Of a DNA stretch of 64,000 nt, positions 52,759 to 62,171 are shown piece after piece. The notes beneath the pieces were generated by a model. It ran no database searches and had not been told where the DNA came from. It saw only the letters and a program-made list of their open reading frames with translations. The stretch lies in NCBI RefSeq assembly GCF_002706425.1, contig NZ_CP017713.1, positions 2,542,001 to 2,606,000 of the forward strand, in the 5' to 3' direction. The translations under genes and the position numbers were made by a program. This DNA is from Loigolactobacillus coryniformis subsp. coryniformis KCTC 3167 = DSM 20001 (lineage in GTDB: Bacteria > Bacillota > Bacilli > Lactobacillales > Lactobacillaceae). How positions within the stretch are numbered: the stretch's first letter is position 1; each line of letters starts with the position of its first letter.

Positions 52759-55512
52759 ATGGGGCAACAAAAAATTAAAGCAGCTGGCGAATACGCTAAC
52801 GTACCAATAGAACAAGTTTATCAACAGTTCAAAACAAGTGCTGCCGGATTAAGTAATCAAGAAGCAGCAAAGCGATTGACCACTTATGGGCAGAATACGA
52901 TTCAACGAGGCCAACGCCAATCGCAATTTAAGTTGTTCATCAAAAATTTCACCAGCTTAATGGCAATTCTTTTATGGGTCAGTGGGATCATTGCTTTATT
53001 TGCCGGTATGTTGGAATTAGCGATCGCTATTTGGGCGGTCAATTTGATCAATGGTATTTTCAGTTTTTGGCAGGAGCACGCGGCTCAAAAAGCCACTGAT
53101 TCCTTACGGCAAATGTTGCCCGCGTACACACAAGTCTTACGCGATGGCCAGCAACAGCGGCTGGATGCGGTAGATCTAGTACCAGGCGATATTTTCACGA
53201 TTCAAGCGGGCAATAGCGTCTGCGCCGATGCTCGCTTGATCTCCGCCACTGGCTTACAAGTCGATGAATCAGCATTGACTGGCGAATCTGTACCGGAGTC
53301 AAAAACAGTAGCTTACCATCCCGGCGATGGTAAATTTGCCGAAACCAATATTGTTTATGCCGGTACAATGGCTGCTAGTGGTAACGCCCAGGCGATTGCG
53401 CTAAATACCGGTATGACCACTGAATTTGGTCAAATCGCTCAGTTAACCCAAAACCAGCGTGATAACGTTAGTCCTTTGCAAAAAGAACTGAATCATTTGA
53501 CCCAGCAGATTTCGTTGCTAGCTATTTTGATCGGTGTGTTATTCTTTCTTTTAGCGATCTTCTTCGTTCACTACCCGATCGCGAAGTCGTTTATCTTTGC
53601 TTTAGGTATGATCGTTGCCTTTATTCCTGAAGGGTTATTGCCAACCGTGACGTTGTCACTGGCGCAAGGGGTTCAACGGATGGCTAAAAAGCACGCCTTA
53701 GTCAAGGATTTGTCCAGTGTAGAAACTTTAGGTGAAACTACGGTGATCTGTTCCGATAAAACTGGGACACTGACCCAAAATCAAATGACCGTTAACCATA
53801 TTTGGTTGCTAAGTGGCGAATATGAGGTTACCGGACAAGGTTACGTCAACAACGGTCAAATCAATATTGGCCAACAAGCTTACACATTTGGCCAGCTGCA
53901 CGATCTCGATCTATTGTTGCAAATTAGTGTACTGAACAACAACACCACCGTTAAAGCACCGGAAAATAGTGGTCAACAGGCTAAAATTCTGGGTACACCA
54001 ACCGAAGCAGCACTCATTATTTTAGCTGAAAAGGCACAGCTTGATCGACCAGCTTTACAAGCTAAACTACCGCGGCAACAGGAATTCCCATTTGATTCTG
54101 AACGGAAACGGATGACCACGATTCAAACTGTCGATCAACAACCAGTGGCTTACGTTAAAGGTGCTTTAGATGGTTTATTGGCGATCAGCACTACGATTTT
54201 AGACAACGGTCAAGTACGGCCGCTCACTGATCAAGATCGCCAGCAAATTTTAGCGGCTGATAAGCGTTATGCGGCCGCCGGTTTACGCTCTTTAGCGATG
54301 GCTTATCGGCAGCTGCAGCCACAAACAACGTGGGTTCAGGCTGATGTTGAACAGCAGTTGACTTTTGTTGGCTTGACGATCATGGCTGATCCACCGCGGC
54401 CGGAAATCTATGCCGCCGTCGCTAAATGTCACGCCGCCAATATTCGAATCATTATGGTCACTGGCGATAGTGCCTTGACCGCCAAAAGCATTGCCTGCAA
54501 AATCGGTATTACTAGCGATCAGGCCCGTGTAGTCACTGGTGATGAACTAACCAATATGACTGACGCTGACTTAAAAGCAGCTTTAAGTGATGAGCTGATT
54601 TTTGCCCGTGTCGCCCCAGAACAAAAGTATCGCGTTGTCACCATGCTGCAAAGTATGGGCGAGATCGTTGCTTCCACCGGTGATGGTGTCAATGACGCGC
54701 CTGCCCTGAAAAAAGCGGATATCGGCGTGGCCATGGGGATGACTGGCACCGACGTCGCCAAAGACGCTGCTGACATGATTTTAACCGATGATAATTTTGC
54801 CTCGATCGTCGCGGCAATCGAAGAAGGCCGAACTGTTTACAGCAATATCCAGAAATTTTTGCTGTACATCCTTAACAGTAACCTACCGGAGGCTGCCCCT
54901 TCAGTCGTTTTCCTATTTAGCCGCGGTTTAGTACCGCTACCGTTAACCGTTATGCAGATCTTGACCGTTGACCTCGGTACTGACATGTTGCCCGCATTAG
55001 GTTTAGGAGCAGAAAAAAGTGAACCCGGAATTATGGCACAACCGCCACGGTCCCATAACGCGCATCTGCTTAATCGGCGGATTCTTTTAAAAGCATTTGG
55101 TTGGTATGGGTTGATTGCGGCTATCCTCTCAACGATTGGTTACTTCTTGACGAACCGCGTCAACGGTTGGACAATGGCTAATTTAGCCACTGGTGGATTT
55201 GATTATCGTCAAGCCACCACAATGACACTGGCAACGATCATCTTTTGCCAAATCGCTGCAGCATTAAATTGCCGGACCCAGCGCTCATCCATTTTCCGCA
55301 TTGGGATCTTCAGTAACCGTAAAATTATCGGAGGGATCATTGTCGAAGTACTACTATTACTGGCGCTAATGTACCTACCCGAACTGCAGATCATCTTCAA
55401 TACCGCCCCATTACGCGGTGGCGAGTGGCTATATCTATTAGCCATTCCGATTCCACTATTGTTGATCGAAGAAGCACGGAAGTATTGGTTGCGGCGGCGT
55501 AGCACACATTAA
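52759..55512 (+). CDS. cation-transporting P-type ATPase, Na,K-ATPase-like (P2) group
   Basis: 917 aa from ATG 52759 (GGGAG 10 bases upstream; GTG at 52753 is the alternative). N-terminal cation ATPase domain, phosphatase motif LTGESVPESK, phosphorylated aspartate in CSDKTGTLTQNQM (about residue 335), hinge TGDGVNDAPALKKADIGVAMG and about ten helices. Helix 4 reads PEGLLPTVTLSLAQG and helix 6 VDLGTDMLPALGLGAE, closer to animal Na,K/H,K-ATPases (PEGLLATVT; IDLGTDMVPAISLAYE) than to SERCA pumps. It probably exports Na+ or another cation; the ion is inferred. Single-gene unit. Confidence 0.88.
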   Translation: MGQQKIKAAGEYANVPIEQVYQQFKTSAAGLSNQEAAKRLTTYGQNTIQRGQRQSQFKLFIKNFTSLMAILLWVSGIIALFAGMLELAIAIWAVNLINGIFSFWQEHAAQKATDSLRQMLPAYTQVLRDGQQQRLDAVDLVPGDIFTIQAGNSVCADARLISATGLQVDESALTGESVPESKTVAYHPGDGKFAETNIVYAGTMAASGNAQAIALNTGMTTEFGQIAQLTQNQRDNVSPLQKELNHLTQQISLLAILIGVLFFLLAIFFVHYPIAKSFIFALGMIVAFIPEGLLPTVTLSLAQGVQRMAKKHALVKDLSSVETLGETTVICSDKTGTLTQNQMTVNHIWLLSGEYEVTGQGYVNNGQINIGQQAYTFGQLHDLDLLLQISVLNNNTTVKAPENSGQQAKILGTPTEAALIILAEKAQLDRPALQAKLPRQQEFPFDSERKRMTTIQTVDQQPVAYVKGALDGLLAISTTILDNGQVRPLTDQDRQQILAADKRYAAAGLRSLAMAYRQLQPQTTWVQADVEQQLTFVGLTIMADPPRPEIYAAVAKCHAANIRIIMVTGDSALTAKSIACKIGITSDQARVVTGDELTNMTDADLKAALSDELIFARVAPEQKYRVVTMLQSMGEIVASTGDGVNDAPALKKADIGVAMGMTGTDVAKDAADMILTDDNFASIVAAIEEGRTVYSNIQKFLLYILNSNLPEAAPSVVFLFSRGLVPLPLTVMQILTVDLGTDMLPALGLGAEKSEPGIMAQPPRSHNAHLLNRRILLKAFGWYGLIAAILSTIGYFLTNRVNGWTMANLATGGFDYRQATTMTLATIIFCQIAAALNCRTQRSSIFRIGIFSNRKIIGGIIVEVLLLLALMYLPELQIIFNTAPLRGGEWLYLLAIPIPLLLIEEARKYWLRRRSTH

Positions 55513-55526
55513 TTAGACATTAAGAA

Positions 55527-55561
55527 GCGAGAGCAAAATTACTGCTGCTCTCGCTTTTTTT
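55527..55561 (+). terminator. terminator after the P-type ATPase
   Basis: GCGAGAGC and GCTCTCGC form an 8-bp stem, followed by seven Ts. Confidence 0.9.
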
Positions 55562-55802
55562 GTCCGTAAATTTAAAAAGTAAACGTACAAGTGCCGTTCA
55601 AGCGTTATGTCTTCTTACATTGAATTACTATTTTTACAAAAAAATTTAAGTATTTCAACCTTGGTTTACCGGCTATTTTATATATTTAAACAAATAATAG
55701 TAGCTAACATTCTCATGAAAAAGCTTTATTATCAGTGAACTTAGTGATAAAGTAACTTCATGTTATAAAAAGTAACACATATTTCATAAACGGGGTGTGC
55801 TT
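55562..55802. other. upstream region of the eut genes
   Basis: AT-rich region with a direct repeat of AAAGTAAC (about 55751-55758 and 55768-55776). ATGAAAAAGCTTTATT resembles a cre site weakly. A TATAAA near 55760 may be a -10. No open frame and no cobalamin or other riboswitch core were recognised. Confidence 0.4.
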
Positions 55803-57191
55803 ATGCAATTGAATACCAAACTCAATCAAAAAGTTTATCAGTTTACTTCAGTCAAGGAAGTACTCGCCAAAGCAAATGAAGAAAAATCCGGTGATCAGTT
55901 AGCTGGCCTTGCTGCTAGTAGCCAGCAAGAACGAATTGCAGCCAAATTTGTATTAAGCAATCTGACGCTAAATGATTTGTTCAATTATCCAGTGATCGAT
56001 TACGCAGAAGATGAAGTCACCCGTACGATCATCGACCAAGTTGATTTAACCATTTTCGACAAAATTAAATATTGGACAGTTGCGGAGCTGCGCGAATGGT
56101 TATTAGCCAGCCAAACAACTGGGGCAGCTATTCAAAAATTAACTCCAGGACTGACCGCAGAAATGATTGCCGCTGTGTGTAAACTAATGTCCAACTTAGA
56201 TCTGATCACCGCCGCCAAGAAAATAACCATTGAAAAAACCGCCAACACAACGATCGGCCGCTCAGGAACTTTTTCTGCTCGACTACAACCCAATCATCCC
56301 ATTGACGATTGGTCGGGTATTTTGGCTAGTACAATGGAGGGCTTGAGTATGGGAAATGGTGATGCAGTGATTGGTATCAATCCGGTGATCGATGAACCAA
56401 CTCACGTGGCAAGCTTGATCAGAAAACTAGAACAGTTTCGTCTGTGCTACCAAATTCCAACGCAAATTTGTGTGTTAGCTCACATCACCACCCAAATGGC
56501 CGCCATCAAACAAGGCGCCAACGCTGGCTTATTATTTCAATCGATTGCCGGCTCAGAAAAAGCCAATACTGCCTTTGGCATCAATCGGCAGTTATTGCTA
56601 GATGCCAAAACACTAGCTATCAGCGAAAATTGTGTCAGCGGTCCCAACGTGATGTACTTCGAAACCGGTCAAGGCTCAGAATTATCTGCCGAAGCTAACT
56701 TTGGTGCTGATCAAGTGACCATGGAGGCTCGCTGTTACGGCTTTGCTAAAGGCTTTGATTCTTTTCTAGTCAACACAGTTGTTGGTTTTATCGGCCCTGA
56801 ATACTTATACGACGGAAAACAAGTGATCCGCGCCGGTTTGGAAGACCATTTTATGGGTAAGCTCACTGGATTATCGATGGGCTGCGATGCTTGCTACACC
56901 AACCATATGCAAGCTGATCAAAATGACATCGAGAACTTGACCATGTTGCTGGCCACCGCTGGCTGCAACTACATCATGGGTGTGCCCCAAGCCGATGACA
57001 TTATGCTGAATTATCAAAGCACTGGGTTCCAGGAAACAGCGACGATCCGCGACCTGCTTAATTTGACACCTACCGCTGAATTTACCCAGTGGCTAGAAAA
57101 AATGGGCTTCTGGCAAGATGGTCATTTGACATCACTAGCCGGCGATGCTAGTGCTTTTACCGCTATTTCACGAAAGGAAGTTTTACTATGA
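55803..57191 (+). CDS. eutB: ethanolamine ammonia-lyase large subunit
   Basis: 462 aa from ATG 55803 (GGGG upstream). Catalytic subunit of the adenosylcobalamin enzyme that splits ethanolamine to acetaldehyde and ammonia. Family blocks: GDAVIGINPVID, FETGQGSELSAEANFGADQ (ethanolamine-binding glutamate region) and GLSMGCDACYTNHMQADQND. Overlaps eutC by four bases. The usual eut microcompartment, eutA reactivase and eutVW regulators are not nearby. Confidence 0.95.
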   Translation: MQLNTKLNQKVYQFTSVKEVLAKANEEKSGDQLAGLAASSQQERIAAKFVLSNLTLNDLFNYPVIDYAEDEVTRTIIDQVDLTIFDKIKYWTVAELREWLLASQTTGAAIQKLTPGLTAEMIAAVCKLMSNLDLITAAKKITIEKTANTTIGRSGTFSARLQPNHPIDDWSGILASTMEGLSMGNGDAVIGINPVIDEPTHVASLIRKLEQFRLCYQIPTQICVLAHITTQMAAIKQGANAGLLFQSIAGSEKANTAFGINRQLLLDAKTLAISENCVSGPNVMYFETGQGSELSAEANFGADQVTMEARCYGFAKGFDSFLVNTVVGFIGPEYLYDGKQVIRAGLEDHFMGKLTGLSMGCDACYTNHMQADQNDIENLTMLLATAGCNYIMGVPQADDIMLNYQSTGFQETATIRDLLNLTPTAEFTQWLEKMGFWQDGHLTSLAGDASAFTAISRKEVLL

Positions 57192-58090
57192 TGCAATTTG
57201 ATGAAGAAGCCGATCTACAAATCATGTCTCCAGCGCAATTTAAGCGCAACCCCCATTGTCGCCGTGTTAGTCCAATTGATCCAATCCCCTTGGTCGATTC
57301 TTACCAACAAAAACAGCACCAACAAATTTTACTCACGCCAATCAATCGTCAAAAGTTATTAGAAATGAAAATAGCTACACCGGCTAGAATTGGTCTTGGT
57401 CGTTGCGGCACGCGCTATTTAACCCAACCACGATTGAAATTTTTAGCCGATCACGCCGCTGCACGCGATGCAGTTTTAACCGAGGTCACGCCTAAATTTA
57501 TTCAACAACTTGGCTTGATCACCGCAAAAACGACTTGTCAAAACAAACAAGACTATCTTAAAAATCCGCCTAAAGGGCGCCAATTCACTGCGACTGCATT
57601 ACAACAGTTAACCAGCCAATTACCTCAATACGCTACTATTCAGCTTATTATCGGCGATGGCCTGAGTTCTGCCGCAATCACAAGCAATCTTGGTCAACTA
57701 TTGCCGCTGTTACAACACACGTTTAAAAAGGCTGGCACCCCAATCGATCGTGACCACATTCCTTTCATCAAATACGCTCGGGTAGCCGCAATGGATGCCA
57801 TTGGCGCCACCACCAAAGCCGATGTAGTTTGTATGTTGATCGGTGAGCGCCCTGGTTTAGTTAGCGCTAATTCTTTGAGTGCATATATCGCCTATCGCCC
57901 AGAAGTCGGCATGCCCGAAGCCCGCCGCACCGTCATTTCTAACATTCACGCTGGTGGTACCACCGTTCAAAAAGCTGCCCAGCAAATCAACGCTGCTTGC
58001 CAAGCTATGCTGCGGTACCACTTATCTGGCGTTGCGTTGAAACAAAAGTTAGCCTCTAGCACAAAGACATCACAAAGAATAGCCAATTAA
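57188..58090 (+). CDS. eutC: ethanolamine ammonia-lyase small subunit
   Basis: 300 aa. Completes the cobalamin-binding cleft with EutB. Blocks ATPARIGLGRCGTRYLT, IIGDGLSSAAI and CMLIGERPGLVSANSLSAY are typical. Translationally coupled to eutB (ATGA). Confidence 0.95.
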   Translation: MMQFDEEADLQIMSPAQFKRNPHCRRVSPIDPIPLVDSYQQKQHQQILLTPINRQKLLEMKIATPARIGLGRCGTRYLTQPRLKFLADHAAARDAVLTEVTPKFIQQLGLITAKTTCQNKQDYLKNPPKGRQFTATALQQLTSQLPQYATIQLIIGDGLSSAAITSNLGQLLPLLQHTFKKAGTPIDRDHIPFIKYARVAAMDAIGATTKADVVCMLIGERPGLVSANSLSAYIAYRPEVGMPEARRTVISNIHAGGTTVQKAAQQINAACQAMLRYHLSGVALKQKLASSTKTSQRIAN

Positions 58091-58191
58091 AATCACATTA
58101 CCAAATGCGTTTGGACTAAATCTATTACAGAACAAATACTTTAAAATAATAGCATTCACATAAGAGACAACACGAAGGAGTAGTGATTTCA

Positions 58192-59805
58192 ATGGTATTA
58201 GGTTTCAGTCTGATTTTACTCGTTATTATTTTGATCGGCGGTATCATTTGGCAAGCTAGTCGTAGTGTCCAATCGGCTCGTGCTGCTGGTCATTCACAAA
58301 CACAATTACATTCCTTCGGTTACAAACAAGAATTGTTACGCGATATGGGTGGTTTTTCCAACTTTGCCGTTTCCTTTTCGATTATTTCGATTCTGACCGG
58401 TGCCGTCACCTTATATGGCTACGGTTTTAACCAAGGTGGCCCTGGCGTTATGGGTCTTGGTTGGCCGATTGTTACCTTTTTCGTTTTATTCGTAGCCGCC
58501 GCTATGGCTGAACTGACCTCGTCGATCTCCACCAGTGGTGCGATCTATCACTGGGCTGCGATCCTAGGCGGACCAACGTGGGGTTGGCTCACCGCTTGGT
58601 TAAACCTTGTTGGCCAAGTGACGATCGTTGCCGGGATCGACTTTGGTTGTGCCAGCTTTACTGCTGCATTGCTATTTGCACAGCCGACCAAGCCGCAAAC
58701 TTTGATTGTTTTCGCAATTATTCTATTATCCCACGCCGTTTTAAACCATGTTGGTATCCGTATCATTGATAAACTCAATTCTATTTCGGCTTTTTATCAT
58801 TTGATCGGCGTATTGCTGATCATCGGCGTATTAGTCTACTTTGGCCCGAAACATTCAGTCGGCTATATTTTCACCACTAACTTTTCTACCGTCACTTCCG
58901 GCAGTACTCCTTACTGGTTTGCCTTTCTACTGGGTTTGTTACAAGCGCAGTGGACGCTGACTGGCTATGATGCTTCCGCCCACACCAGTGAAGAAACTTT
59001 GGATCCACAAGTTAGGGCTCCATGGGGTGTTTTCCTTTCCGTCGCGATCTCCGGTATTTTTGGTTATATTTTGTTAGCCTTGGTCACTATGTCAATCAAA
59101 AATCCGCTGGCTGTAGCCCAAAGTGGAGATAACGCCTTTATGACCGTAATCCAACAAGCAGTTGGCGGCACCATCGGTCAAGCAATCTTATGGCTAGTCA
59201 CGATTGCCATGTGGTTCTGTGGCCTATCAGCAATCACCTCCGCATCACGCATCGTGTTCGCCTTTAGTCGGGACAATGGCCTGCCATTTTCCAAGTTGTG
59301 GGCCAAAGTTTCACCTCGTTACCATACGCCGGCCGCTGCAATTTGGTTAGTCAGTGGCATCGCTTTTTTGTCCAGCCTGTCCGATAACGTTTATGCAATC
59401 GTTACTTCATTAAGTGTAATCGGCTTATACAGTTCCTACTTCATTCCCATCGCCTTAAAGATCCGCGCACGGCTACGCGGGGCTTGGACCGCCGCTGACG
59501 ATGGCCCTTGGAATTTGCGTAAATGGAGTATGCCAGTAAACTTGATTGCTTGTTTGTGGATCATCTTCTTGGTCAGTTTGATGATCATTTCGCCAAGTAC
59601 GATCACCCTGACCAAACACCTGACCTTGCATTACGCGACTGGCGAAATCTTCATTGCCGTGATCGTCCTGTTGTGTCTCGACTACTACTTCAGTGCTCGC
59701 AAAAAATTTGCTGGTCCCCATCTCGGTAGTTACGAAGGCATCAGTGTTCGTTTACAACACAAATCAAAAACACGGCTAGCTAAATTAGGTTTAGATCCTA
59801 AATAA
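58192..59805 (+). CDS. APC-family permease, probably ethanolamine uptake
   Basis: 537 aa, 12 or more helices. ATG 58192 with GGAG 11 bases upstream; an in-frame GTG at 58183 is too close to that site. The segment RDMGGFSNFAVSFSIISILT and GPGVMGLGWPIV resemble the amino acid/choline transporter (ACT, BAT1/UGA4-like) branch of the APC superfamily. It starts 100 bases after eutC and shares a terminator downstream, so it is likely in the same operon and takes up ethanolamine or a related amine. This role comes from context; EutH is not present here. Confidence 0.8.
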   Translation: MVLGFSLILLVIILIGGIIWQASRSVQSARAAGHSQTQLHSFGYKQELLRDMGGFSNFAVSFSIISILTGAVTLYGYGFNQGGPGVMGLGWPIVTFFVLFVAAAMAELTSSISTSGAIYHWAAILGGPTWGWLTAWLNLVGQVTIVAGIDFGCASFTAALLFAQPTKPQTLIVFAIILLSHAVLNHVGIRIIDKLNSISAFYHLIGVLLIIGVLVYFGPKHSVGYIFTTNFSTVTSGSTPYWFAFLLGLLQAQWTLTGYDASAHTSEETLDPQVRAPWGVFLSVAISGIFGYILLALVTMSIKNPLAVAQSGDNAFMTVIQQAVGGTIGQAILWLVTIAMWFCGLSAITSASRIVFAFSRDNGLPFSKLWAKVSPRYHTPAAAIWLVSGIAFLSSLSDNVYAIVTSLSVIGLYSSYFIPIALKIRARLRGAWTAADDGPWNLRKWSMPVNLIACLWIIFLVSLMIISPSTITLTKHLTLHYATGEIFIAVIVLLCLDYYFSARKKFAGPHLGSYEGISVRLQHKSKTRLAKLGLDPK

Positions 59806-59808
59806 CAC

Positions 59809-59852
59809 AAAACTGGCGCGACAACATTAGTTGCCACGCCAGTTTTGCTTTT
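59809..59852 (+). terminator. terminator after the eut permease
   Basis: AAAACTGGCG and CGCCAGTTTT form a 10-bp stem with further inner pairing (CAAC/GTTG), then a T-rich tail. Confidence 0.85.
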
Positions 59853-59962
59853 CAGTGAAATTAGATGAGGTTAGTTAGGGGTTTGGGGTATGTTTATAAT
59901 ATACGGTCATTAGCTTAAACTAACCTTAAATACACCAAAGTTTTTTAATTTTAGCGTTATTT

Positions 59963-61810
59963 TTAAAACGCACCGCCACCGGAACCACCGCCAAAACCGC
60001 CAGAGTTCCCGCCGGAGAAACCACCAGAGCCGCCGCCCACATTAGAGCTGGCACTATGACTGGCCGCTAAACTACTACCGAAACCGCTGGTGAACGCTTC
60101 ACCAAAGTCGGCTTGGCCACCAAAACCACCATAACCGTAAATAAATAGTGGATAGTTGATCGGCATGCTGGTCGCCAATTGTTCCTCACTAAAGTTCATC
60201 TTCAATGCGGCGACAACCTTATCCGCAGAGCCAAATGCCACTGCATAAGGTAAAATGCGATCCCAGAGAATTAAATCACCGACTTGTGCCATATCAAAAT
60301 GACCAACATCTTCCAACATTTGCTTAAAACCGCGGACTTCGTTAATTTTCTGCGCGCCAAGTTGAGTATAACGTGGCAACGCGTGCGTTTTAACTAAAAG
60401 TAATATCCAGCCGGCTAATACTAACAACACCGACAGGCCCCACAATGGTACCCGGACACTAGGGAAAGTGAACAGCGCGGCCACACTTGCACCGGCTGCA
60501 AAGACTGTGCTAGCCACCGCGATCACCCAAGCGCGATTACGAATTTGCCCATTAATCGTATTTTCATAATGCAATTCATCAACCGCACCACGAACACGCA
60601 TTTCCCAATCTTCGTACGCTTTGCTTAAACGCCCGCTTTTATCGGTTCGCCCGTAGTTTTTAATATCCACCAATGTGACTCCTTCATCACGATTGCGGCG
60701 AGGCACGGTTTCAAATAATAATTTGAAAACACGCTCCGGATTGGTAAATTTATCGGTCGGTGCCAACGCAAAAGTATCTTTATTGCCAACTTTAGTCGCC
60801 GTGATCGTGATTTTCTTTGCCACCGCCAAATCCATCAATGTGGCCGTAAAGGCTTTTTTGTTCGGGCCAAAAGCGTTCACCAAACGTTGGGCAACCGCAG
60901 GCGGATATTCGGGAATATCGTACCAATGCTTGATTGGTGCTGGTTCTGGGTAACGTTCGGCTGGATGCTTGCGTAACCAGAATAGCTGCGTTACTAATAC
61001 AATACCACCTAAAATCAGACTGGCAAAAGCAATCAAACTCGGGATCAATTGTGCCCGCCGCCGTACCGCGTTGGCTTCCTTAGCAAAATCAGCCTCCTGC
61101 TGCTGAACCGCTTTTTTACGATTTTTATCACTAGTCTTCGCGTTGTCCGCGGTCACCGCCGTTGGAAACAACATATGACTCTCAACAAAAGTGTTGGCTG
61201 GATTTTTATCCAAAGTGATCACTACACGACCAGCCTTACGTTCAACCTTGGTATTACCAGATAACGGTCCGTGCGTCCACGCTTGCAGCTGACGCACATT
61301 TTTCTGCGGCAATTGAATTGTCACTTTTACATTATTTAGTGGTACGTCCCAGCCGGTACCGATCACTTTCCAGTTCAATTCAGCGGTGTCGCGATAATTG
61401 GTCACCACACCATTCAAGCGGTAGCGATATAAAAAGGTCACTGTATCATCACTAACCGGATAGAATACCTTTATCTGGCGCCGGTTATTACTATCAGTCG
61501 TTGTGTAGGTCCCAGGTGCTTCCGTATTACTAGCCGTCAAGGCCTTGACTCCTGAGCTAGATTGCACCGCTACACTAAGCGCAGTCATCCCATCGATCCC
61601 CGCCGTATCCTGATTATAGTAAACTCCATTAAAGTCACCATCAAAATCGTACCGTACCTTCTGCGTTACCGCCGCACTACCATCTTTCGCGACATCAATT
61701 GCCATATCATAATCAGTAATATCATAACTTCTAGCCTGCACCGCTGCAGACCAGCCAAATATCAACAAACCACCTATCAGCACTAACAGCCACTTTAGCC
61801 GTTGCCGCAT
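59963..61810 (-). CDS. DUF2207 membrane protein
   Basis: 615 aa. Signal peptide (LLVLIGGLLIFGWSAAVQA), then an extracellular beta domain (about residues 28-230), a helix near 255-275, a cytoplasmic domain, two helices near 440-490 and a C-terminal tail rich in Gly/Ser/Phe (GGFGGGSGGG). This is the layout of DUF2207 (YciQ-like) proteins common in Gram-positives; function unknown, probably in the envelope. Single gene. Confidence 0.85.
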   Translation of the reverse strand: MRQRLKWLLVLIGGLLIFGWSAAVQARSYDITDYDMAIDVAKDGSAAVTQKVRYDFDGDFNGVYYNQDTAGIDGMTALSVAVQSSSGVKALTASNTEAPGTYTTTDSNNRRQIKVFYPVSDDTVTFLYRYRLNGVVTNYRDTAELNWKVIGTGWDVPLNNVKVTIQLPQKNVRQLQAWTHGPLSGNTKVERKAGRVVITLDKNPANTFVESHMLFPTAVTADNAKTSDKNRKKAVQQQEADFAKEANAVRRRAQLIPSLIAFASLILGGIVLVTQLFWLRKHPAERYPEPAPIKHWYDIPEYPPAVAQRLVNAFGPNKKAFTATLMDLAVAKKITITATKVGNKDTFALAPTDKFTNPERVFKLLFETVPRRNRDEGVTLVDIKNYGRTDKSGRLSKAYEDWEMRVRGAVDELHYENTINGQIRNRAWVIAVASTVFAAGASVAALFTFPSVRVPLWGLSVLLVLAGWILLLVKTHALPRYTQLGAQKINEVRGFKQMLEDVGHFDMAQVGDLILWDRILPYAVAFGSADKVVAALKMNFSEEQLATSMPINYPLFIYGYGGFGGQADFGEAFTSGFGSSLAASHSASSNVGGGSGGFSGGNSGGFGGGSGGGAF

Positions 61811-62049
61811 GCTCTAACCCCCTTTATATAAAACACTATTAAGCTTTATTTTATAGCTTCAAATAATTGTTTTTAAACGTATCTTGTTATCCTTTATTCT
61901 ACCATGCGCCGTGGATGGCCACAAAAAAATGCGTTAAGTAACTAACTTACTATTTTTCAGTTGTTTTATTTAATTAAGTTTTAGCTGTATTTATTTAATG
62001 AATTACACATAAATCATTGCATATATTTTATTTTTCATCATAAAAGGGG
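61811..62049. other. divergent intergenic region without gene
   Basis: AT-rich stretch (about 240 bases) between the DUF2207 gene and the dehydrogenase promoter. A TATAAA on the minus strand (about 61846-61851) may serve the DUF2207 gene. No operator-like palindrome stands out. Confidence 0.4.
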
Positions 62050-62078
62050 TTGACATCACTCTAATACGGCTCTAAAAT
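62050..62078 (+). promoter_or_regulatory. promoter of the dehydrogenase gene
   Basis: TTGACA (62050-62055), 17-base spacer, TAAAAT (62073-62078): a strong sigma-A type promoter 94 bases before the start codon. Confidence 0.8.
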
Positions 62079-62171
62079 AAGCATCACAAATTAAAATTAA
62101 ATGATAAACAGATGAGCCAGTATTGCAATGCTGACACAAAAATTTATCCACTATTAATGAGGAGTGATTAG

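Noticed and set aside
55724-55739. cre site upstream of eutB (ATGAAAAAGCTTTATT)
   Set aside because: It lacks the central CG and the 3' CA of the consensus; similarity is mostly AT-richness.
55562-55802. Cobalamin riboswitch upstream of eutBC
   Set aside because: I looked for the B12-box core and found no match; the region is AT-rich and unstructured.
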